A DNA stretch of 23,128 nucleotides, from IMG/VR virus record IMGVR_UViG_3300025133_000615, positions 1 to 23,128 of that record; one strand, written 5' to 3'. Position numbers and translations under genes: made by a program. This stretch comes from a virus. Shown here one piece after another: positions 20,801 to 23,128 of this stretch. A model generated the notes under the pieces. That model ran no database searches. It was not told where the DNA came from and saw only the letters and a program-made list of their open reading frames with translations. Position 1 is the first letter of the stretch; every line of letters begins with the position of its first letter.

Positions 20801-21530
20801 GCACACCAATTCCAAGAGCTATCATAAATTAGCACAAGCAATGTCGAAATATAACTTTCCTCCTCGCCTAGATTTCACTAAGTTTGATACAGTCGACCCG
20901 ATCTTGATGTATGTTTTTGAATTCAGTGCGGCTATGAGCCAACAGGATGTGGCCGATATTTGGCAAAACCTTTTACCCGATATCGGCTCCAAATTTGACA
21001 CATCTACTGTGATCGTGGAAGAAAGGGAACTACTCGATGTGTTGCTAGAGAGCCACCGCGAGGTACAGTGGATGGTCTTCAAGGTGAAGAAACGCGTCGG
21101 AATGGACTTTGAACGACAGCGCCGCGCGCAACAGAGTTCAAATACCGGGTCACTTCCAACTTATATTCACGAACCCTATAGTTACAACTGGCCGTATGAC
21201 TATTGCTCTTTGGTAGAGTTAGCTCAAATTGAAGAAAGCGTGCAATGGTCCTCCCGAGATCTCCACACCGAAGAGCCAGTAGTGATTGATTATGAGCCGC
21301 CCGAGGCGCGCCAACCAGGAAGTACCCCGGCGCCATCGGCTGCTCCTACTCCACTCAACATTGTGGGCATGGTAGCCAATATTGTACCCCCTTTGATGGT
21401 GCCTCCTGAACTAGACCTCCAAGCGCCAGGGGAAGTGGAGACACCGCCCACCTTCAATATCCAAAAGGCAAAGCCCCCTAGGCGTAAAGCTAAATCCAAG
21501 AGGCGTAAAGGAAAGGGTAAAAAGAGGTAA
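11835..21530 (+). CDS. Giant (3231 aa) LamG-domain baseplate/adhesion protein
   Basis: One continuous 3231-residue frame, three times T4 gp7. The ATG is 8 nt after the previous TAA and lacks a good Shine-Dalgarno (only GAAG 12 nt away). Order of parts: LamG 1, about residues 183-345 ('KWHHYGFTF', 'FYVDGELNN', 'SLDEFRYWK'); helical region with 'YIYKTKGTEKSFRNLIRCFG' at about 581-601, resembling the KGT motif of gpI/gp7-type wedge proteins; a probable degenerate concanavalin-like domain at about 670-890 ('YAFTLEAEV', 'KLNSCRYWLTYLDD'); helical region 1006-1132; a conserved-looking 'MQGPFTEKYVGG' near 1390; LamG 2, about 1590-1735 ('WQHLVFTF', 'WYIDGAN', 'DVAVWNTELSPSEVTEIYNGG'); a Pro/Asn linker near 1785-1807; long beta-rich regions; 'ADIWQNLLPD' and 'VQWMVFKVKKR' near 3025-3092; and a Lys/Arg-rich end. 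LamG folds commonly bind glycans. A combined wedge and receptor-binding surface role is inferred. No transmembrane segment or protease motif was seen. Confidence 0.75.
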   Translation: MSLKNYFAIAERVNSVSGLTGQEIGGEVESVGYHEQDIKFEQRMIPRVDFSKPENFARYGLATEYYDGALKRIYGSFPYDGSRQERLEWENESLDIDLYIYENLYPRTNGYIIFSAEGWGTGNMADGYGSSSTNEYIHFYGGPHANDTGFTPYATKFTGSNYYEPAKNRESNLKYDIADNGVSVEFWLKKTEFIPGLTRKEVIFDLWNGRPSSSADYGRLRIQLTGATSGLNPFRVTLLSGTTGVYDMSVGDATFTSASVADDKWHHYGFTFKSASAGLQTRFYVDGELNNELITGSGFQEVTGALQAYIGALIAAPSASTALAGYGKMSASLDEFRYWKTQRSSKGIGRYWFTQVGGGTNTDPEPFVDSIGDVNTLLGVYFKFNEGITGVTSTDRTVLDYSGRITNGSWTGYTPSSRNTGSAIVISAAAIKEYKDPIIYNFHPAVVALSSSLEISGSDYDAGNAANIYNSIPQWIREEDEEGQNNARYLTQIMASYFDDFQLKARALTDIKSVEYPSGSQKPLPFAERLLNSHGFVAPDIFLDADILEKLADRSEFRVYEKTLNDIKNTIYQNIYNNLSYIYKTKGTEKSFRNLIRCFGIDDELVKINLYANDVEAEMRSNRKNVAVPDKFVNFNTETNLQGTVVQFQNPSNTTNTAGYISGSGNLRNGYAFTLEAEVLFPQKVSAQSPGYQNTNIISASLFGVHGNAGVDEASPRWPSYAGNEDVVNFQVYAVRDEVESDNVRFMLTGTSGLTTVVPRLSSQLFEDVYTDMNWNLAVRVRPESYPYTNVAGVTPTNYVVELHGINVDAGVVLNEFTVTGSLLSPGAGREYAFVTGSRRVFAGAHRTNFTGALRTPSDVKLNSCRYWLTYLDDATLAAHGHDTANAGTLNPHFYAFPFNSSASFGEVVDFDTLAFNWEFSTNTASNASGQFTVADESSGSNAVATATNGWLGSLLNQQYSARAFNFAPSSTTAIDKDYVIAARQTLPENIYSTDMVTVYNQAEQDVFQIDSRPINYYFAFEKSLYQNISEEILNYFATLKDLNTLIGAPVNRYRQEYKGLKFLREKFFATVANDTIDFDKFYEFYKWFDSALTVMLQQLVPASTDFASNVRTMIESHVLERSKYQSKFPFLESKSSPLIGATSGTGNDSTAMNSPEDFPAGTSFFSNTAYTRRQIGSSNVVRTKQWQRLHAPPDGAQDKNTYWWRLMADRAKNPTLTGSSAATNNARQELLAAIDRSHRREANAPVRFGAEGSVTLGGIGFHPNKRPSFVMDATAPAGNVVPGTNLPVNIMLSFQDDVEQLIDTKDIYYPSLKQRLGFGINPDINHGAPGGANKSSTKNRMDGNVLAPFSLYSSSVKTGFNQEVISMYHSGVTITNLHHDIVHTNDVPMQGPFTEKYVGGWQYRHQPLNTYNASNPGTNNLDDRSTRAEGWMLKLGLCEAAVSRGSGALGIVGPQYPDASSVSGSAPKGYLFDRPKANLARVEYAKRPVNIRNIKMTTGSTIIGNYEKNYQVVQTVGRELNDPYFNDQSFNFAPYPETLATRGRFPLGPSTAPLFVPKSILFGGAGYLETDTVPATDWETKIGGAGMSAKAFSVSMWVNPTSMTAGDYMWYVGGTGGTSGREMAVSSTGVRKILFRSGPSTTWARSNSLTLGVWQHLVFTFAGGDVATGAWYIDGANATNAVNSGNDPQSLAGVPVRIGGKSGGPGFDGYMCDVAVWNTELSPSEVTEIYNGGSRLKLTNSTVAGNLVSWWLLGLDDPTIPGNLRDETGFAPAKTYNMLPADVTKESPPAPDLAPPNPYNTPNPGGALNYALPTRTGSNSNASIFVNRFAGSGYEVMSRGYMDPAHEALSIYNALPYHNLSIIDYGLSGSASVDATLQRTIRVQDQINKVRGLDQRATLHCGQFGHDAAYGSVPASTYVTTPSWHKTNRNPRKRIVSASGGYITGTVYDNLYVQHQIPRSTQQYSWITASLASGSTIFGLESPSCTTANSLTQLVSGASYVYSAVPHTTSFTALNLVVQDSLNTSTHIAGTSSVQRLVDISRAQATNALNLARNGAYGYPSWKQIRVGESPMARALRKANKIGVVLPPAPVAKVSTVYSGSTLVGSTVLGSEPGIGFGPFVDYTERPVVSHARPIYFTFQDNTANSNPANNIALKVSYGNILDYFTNEGLNNRLNLGKVVDDGHAYNTVAHFAVDSGLSLVANYGQRVYPAAINAYSDAVRSRTEFSIKNIWNDLRPIRSSEGGLTGSMGFATSSQSIWPGDGHNNYTTTSSIVGINDGAGELLANYTRYVKNAVDEYNDIDETRTFGPVYSMPISLGSASATFARNCVVAGDAKFVAPIQSGRVPYYESTTYNERMRLAAKDYSIIPEFRVSELIPTYINEKEGDFLAQIDNIFSLTGASLSSADPNFYRVYTNADFLKYFSVVDNDLHEQRSGDLTITRDKLSLSCKAFLKLLPYKGFFPIERSAELASLFSASMCASTNIADGLLAPRKSIRRIPMEMTYAPGILFNTIKSGMGVSHFCFVNNQSPKMIKSLKPVNKDYATTPGMAYQDLPEGFLVNIRDAAIVSAASSSWNNGYVINKVPFETIYRPQGFFNPRNLGALTGTVTDGYAWLYDTAPSQSNRPGITSFLQNDGTIAVAGTKQCAADLQNFRVDKTYTLAIDNFLCATQDIFVDKFSSFVSAREDNFGEATSGSVYTMTVKMSRTALEAVGAATPSSDPDRAAFDMYRRQSAFGAPIAGTPPAGTTLQGVSYMHVTPPYFDGPAYAKLVYTASYDGRPSLSEILGGLQVSYLRDAGSGSQTYVTASGGDNTKYGEPSPGIMHLDSVYNFTEAVPEIVSGSREQKFRWMIQSKFETPILNVQSASVRGGWSPAPPVSYITSASVYTGEANAATLKTSGLWHQYATVPSKSKEGVFITIEDQQAFKAPESLPRGAAKKTPNSLAQLVGFDRGISKRVGSVKKEFKWEEAVVAVPFEVVENQRKFISLTKHTNSKSYHKLAQAMSKYNFPPRLDFTKFDTVDPILMYVFEFSAAMSQQDVADIWQNLLPDIGSKFDTSTVIVEERELLDVLLESHREVQWMVFKVKKRVGMDFERQRRAQQSSNTGSLPTYIHEPYSYNWPYDYCSLVELAQIEESVQWSSRDLHTEEPVVIDYEPPEARQPGSTPAPSAAPTPLNIVGMVANIVPPLMVPPELDLQAPGEVETPPTFNIQKAKPPRRKAKSKRRKGKGKKR
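16500..17255 (+). other. LamG cassette with Pro-rich linker inside the giant gene
   Basis: This in-frame stretch encodes LamG domain 2 and its trailing Pro/Asn-rich linker ('ESPPAPDLAPPNPYNTPNPG'). Its base use differs from its surroundings: G runs of 7, 6 and 6 occur at 16524-16530, 16673-16678 and 16682-16687, whereas G runs of six or more were otherwise seen only at 12255-12260. The boundaries are estimates from domain shape and linker position. It may be a swapped-in module. Confidence 0.5.
21480..21510 (+). repeat. Direct repeat AGGCGTAAAG, two copies 21 nt apart
   Basis: Identical 10-mers at 21480-21489 and 21501-21510 encode 'RRK' each time in the same frame (spacing 21 nt, seven codons). 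The pair suggests the basic tail grew by local duplication. Confidence 0.7.
21521..21527 (+). promoter_or_regulatory. Ribosome-binding site for the 323-aa gene, inside the giant gene's 3' end
   Basis: AAAGAGG ends 6 nt before the ATG at 21534 and lies in the last two Lys/Arg codons plus one base of the upstream gene. Coding sequence and initiation signal overlap. Confidence 0.75.
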
Positions 21531-21533
21531 AGT

Positions 21534-22505
21534 ATGGAATTTTTCAACACAAAAGAAGAAGTATTAGAACTCCAGCTGACAGAATATGGCAAATATTTGC
21601 TTTCTCAAGGAGCTTTGGATCCCTCATTTTATGCATTTTTTGATGATGACATCCTTTATAATGATCAGTATGCAGGGTGCAATGAAATACAAAACCAAAC
21701 TGATCAACGAATTCGCTTCGAAACTCCCAATCTCAAAGTCATTGCCAATCGCTCTGGAGCACAGACCCGAGTGGATGAATTCCTTACCAATGTCACCGGC
21801 GCCACCTTCCAGGTTGACTCGGACCCAGCTAACCTGGTAGACAGTTTTGCCTCACAACAGCCATTTGAAGATGTTACTAATATAGCAGCCTTTGCTCTGG
21901 GGACATCGCTGTTGACCTCTGAGTACGATGCAGCCTGGTCGGTGAACCTACTCAACAACAATGAGAGTGTGATATCCTCCAGCCAGGGCTATATCGTTAC
22001 TAATCTTACAAGCAGCTTCATTACCGGCACCCTGAATGGTATCATAACGGAAATCCCCCAAGTGGATATTAATCTGGACTATCAAACTTACTTCTCTGCC
22101 TTAGAAGACGAAAGAACAATCAGCGCAGAATTCCCCACGGGATCAGCAGGCCAGGCTCCGGCAACTCTAGCTTTAATCAAGAACTATTTGGTGTTGGATA
22201 TTCTTGAGAAAAATACAGCTTTCGAGACAGAAAACTTTGACATAGAGGTTTATCATGTGGCCTCGGATAATTTGTTGACACAACTTAACTTTATGCCTCA
22301 ATCCCCAGAAATCTTGAGCCCCAACTCGATGCTGTCGGGAGAAGTAGCTAATGTCGAATATTATATGAATATTCATCGCGATGAAAACATTCCTGCTGAG
22401 ATCCTAGATACTGTGGGTCTCAATCAGAGGGCTGTTCGCTCGAACTCGTCCCGTCTCAATATTGTTCGGGACCTGTACAACACAATTGATGAGGAGCCCT
22501 GCTAA
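21534..22505 (+). CDS. Phage virion protein of the 'FFDDDILY' family, function unknown
   Basis: 323 residues with a well-placed AAAGAGG 6 nt upstream. The N-terminal 45 residues are the recognisable part: 'FNTKEEVLELQLTEYGKYLLS', then 'FYAFFDDDILYNDQY' and 'EIQNQTDQRIRFETP'. I associate this opening with structural proteins encoded near the tail genes of large phages; no biochemical role is known to me. The rest is acidic and Asn/Ser-rich, with beta-type stretches ('QVDINLDYQTYFSAL', 'ENFDIEVYHVASDN') and a helical C-terminus ending 'DLYNTIDEEPC'. No membrane segment, signal peptide or enzymatic motif is visible. The gene follows the giant LamG gene after 3 nt, and its stop overlaps the next start by one base (TAATG), so both are probably translated in one coupled unit and may act in the same assembly. 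Confidence 0.72.
   Translation: MEFFNTKEEVLELQLTEYGKYLLSQGALDPSFYAFFDDDILYNDQYAGCNEIQNQTDQRIRFETPNLKVIANRSGAQTRVDEFLTNVTGATFQVDSDPANLVDSFASQQPFEDVTNIAAFALGTSLLTSEYDAAWSVNLLNNNESVISSSQGYIVTNLTSSFITGTLNGIITEIPQVDINLDYQTYFSALEDERTISAEFPTGSAGQAPATLALIKNYLVLDILEKNTAFETENFDIEVYHVASDNLLTQLNFMPQSPEILSPNSMLSGEVANVEYYMNIHRDENIPAEILDTVGLNQRAVRSNSSRLNIVRDLYNTIDEEPC
22491..22496 (+). promoter_or_regulatory. Ribosome-binding site that fixes the start at 22505
   Basis: GAGGAG, in the 3' end of the preceding gene, lies 8 nt before the ATG at 22505. It decides the start of the last, truncated gene. Confidence 0.75.
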
Positions 22506-23128
22506 TGCAGATTCAAATTGCCAAAGGTATATTCAAGAATAAGCTTCCTAATGTGGTAGTGGATCAGGTTTATTTCGACTCGTTTTACGATGAAGGTATA
22601 AACCAGGTCTCCCTAGATCTTATTTATCAGGTTCCGGCCACATGGGCCACACTTAGCCCCTATCGGGTCATGTTAATACTTTCGGATGATGATTCTATTA
22701 TTCATGGTTTCCGAGAGCACCCAGCTACAGCCAAACATGCCATTCTTGACGATACTCACAAAACCGCTAATTACATGAAGATGTATCTCCCAGGCGATGA
22801 ATCTGGGCAGGTATCCCAGTTTCCCGATCTCATGAGTCTAGGGAATAAATCAGCCGCCGCGCTGCTGCAGAAGAGAGTTAGGGTGGACCTCCCTAAATTG
22901 CCTCAAGATATGTGGCCGAATTTATATATTTATGCTATAGCCTATCGTACGAACCCTCAAGACGAAACTCCCTCGGGAATAAGCGAGAGGCTTCGAACGA
23001 TTCGTATTGGTTCCCCTCTCACTGAGACCCTATATATGGCCAACCGCCCCTCCACCATGGGGGTAGTATACACCTTGGCTGCGAGTGTACCGGGATATGG
23101 TATTAGAGGAGATGCTTGGTATGGTCCT
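22505..23128 (+). CDS. Unrecognised phage gene, 3' end beyond the window
   Basis: From ATG 22505 the frame stays open for all 208 codons to the right edge, so the gene is partial at its 3' end. The ATG shares its A with the previous TAA and has GAGGAG 8 nt upstream. The protein begins 'MQIQIAKGIFKNKLPNVVVD', then 'VYFDSFYDEGINQVSLDLIYQ' with strand-like alternation, 'YRVMLILSDDDSIIHGF', a more helical stretch ('SAAALLQKRVRVDLPKLP'), 'NLYIYAIAYRT' and 'RLRTIRIGSP'. I do not recognise the family. There is no signal peptide or hydrophobic membrane segment in the visible part. Coupling to the FFDDDILY-family gene and its position in the cluster suggest another virion structural protein, but that is only context. 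Confidence 0.7.
   Translation, partial: MQIQIAKGIFKNKLPNVVVDQVYFDSFYDEGINQVSLDLIYQVPATWATLSPYRVMLILSDDDSIIHGFREHPATAKHAILDDTHKTANYMKMYLPGDESGQVSQFPDLMSLGNKSAAALLQKRVRVDLPKLPQDMWPNLYIYAIAYRTNPQDETPSGISERLRTIRIGSPLTETLYMANRPSTMGVVYTLAASVPGYGIRGDAWYGP

Larger units (their letters stand above)
21465..21527 (+). other. Lys/Arg-rich C-terminal tail of the giant protein
   Basis: The last 21 codons before the stop encode 9 Lys and 5 Arg, after a Pro-rich stretch of about 50 residues. The DNA contains the 10-base direct repeat AGGCGTAAAG at 21480-21489 and 21501-21510. The purine-rich end also supplies the ribosome-binding site of the next gene. A charged, probably disordered tail on a virion protein could bind nucleic acid, a phosphorylated surface polymer or an acidic partner; the function is unknown. 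Confidence 0.8.

Noticed and set aside
1-23128. Terminators, tRNAs, CRISPR arrays, insertion sequences, attachment sites
   Set aside because: The window is almost fully coding with gaps of 26 nt or less. No hairpin followed by a T run, no tRNA-like sequence, no regularly spaced repeats and no inverted-repeat element were seen.

Overview
The window looks like part of the tail and baseplate module of a large contractile-tailed (myovirus-type) double-stranded DNA phage. It holds nine protein genes, all on the + strand and packed almost end to end. Gaps are at most 26 nt, two junctions abut or overlap, all starts are ATG where visible, and all eight visible stops are TAA. Two genes are clear T4-type baseplate-wedge homologues: a gp25-like protein (8064-8459) and a gp6/J-like protein (8480-10276). 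No host gene, integrase, tRNA or other RNA gene, CRISPR array or transposon was seen. Base composition is mixed, roughly half G+C by eye. Several gene families here resemble virion proteins I associate with large aquatic phages; this is a recollection of family patterns, not a search result. The host cannot be named.

Layout. 1-1237: 3' part of a gene that is open through the left window edge; its C-terminal half is a lysozyme-like domain with a candidate catalytic Glu. 1264-2274: a probable spike/hub-associated protein with beta-rich repeats and an HxH motif. 2281-8037: a 1918-residue structural protein of unknown role. 8064-8459: gp25-like wedge protein. 8480-10276: gp6/J-like wedge protein. 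10277-11827: a protein with an N-terminal DNRLRE-like beta-sandwich. 11835-21530: a 3231-residue protein with a 'KGT' motif like that of gpI/gp7-type wedge proteins, two clear LamG (concanavalin-like) domains, a probable third one, and a very basic C-terminal tail. 21534-22505: a small virion protein of a family beginning with a conserved 'TEYGKYLLS...FFDDDILY' region. 22505-23128: the 5' part of an unrecognised gene that runs off the right edge.

How they may work together (inference). The first two genes could supply the cell-wall-degrading and membrane-piercing centre of the baseplate, roles that T4 gp5 combines in one chain. The gp25/gp6 pair builds the wedge. The DNRLRE and LamG proteins sit where P2 (W-J-I-H) and T4 (25, 6, 7...) place wedge-completing and fibre or receptor-binding proteins, so they probably form the outer baseplate and adhesion surface. 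The most notable features are the two giant proteins (1918 and 3231 residues), both lacking a recognisable Shine-Dalgarno sequence although the other fully visible genes have one; a G-run-rich LamG cassette that looks inserted; and a Lys/Arg tail whose coding sequence also carries the ribosome-binding site of the next gene. Every stretch longer than 26 nt is covered by a gene.
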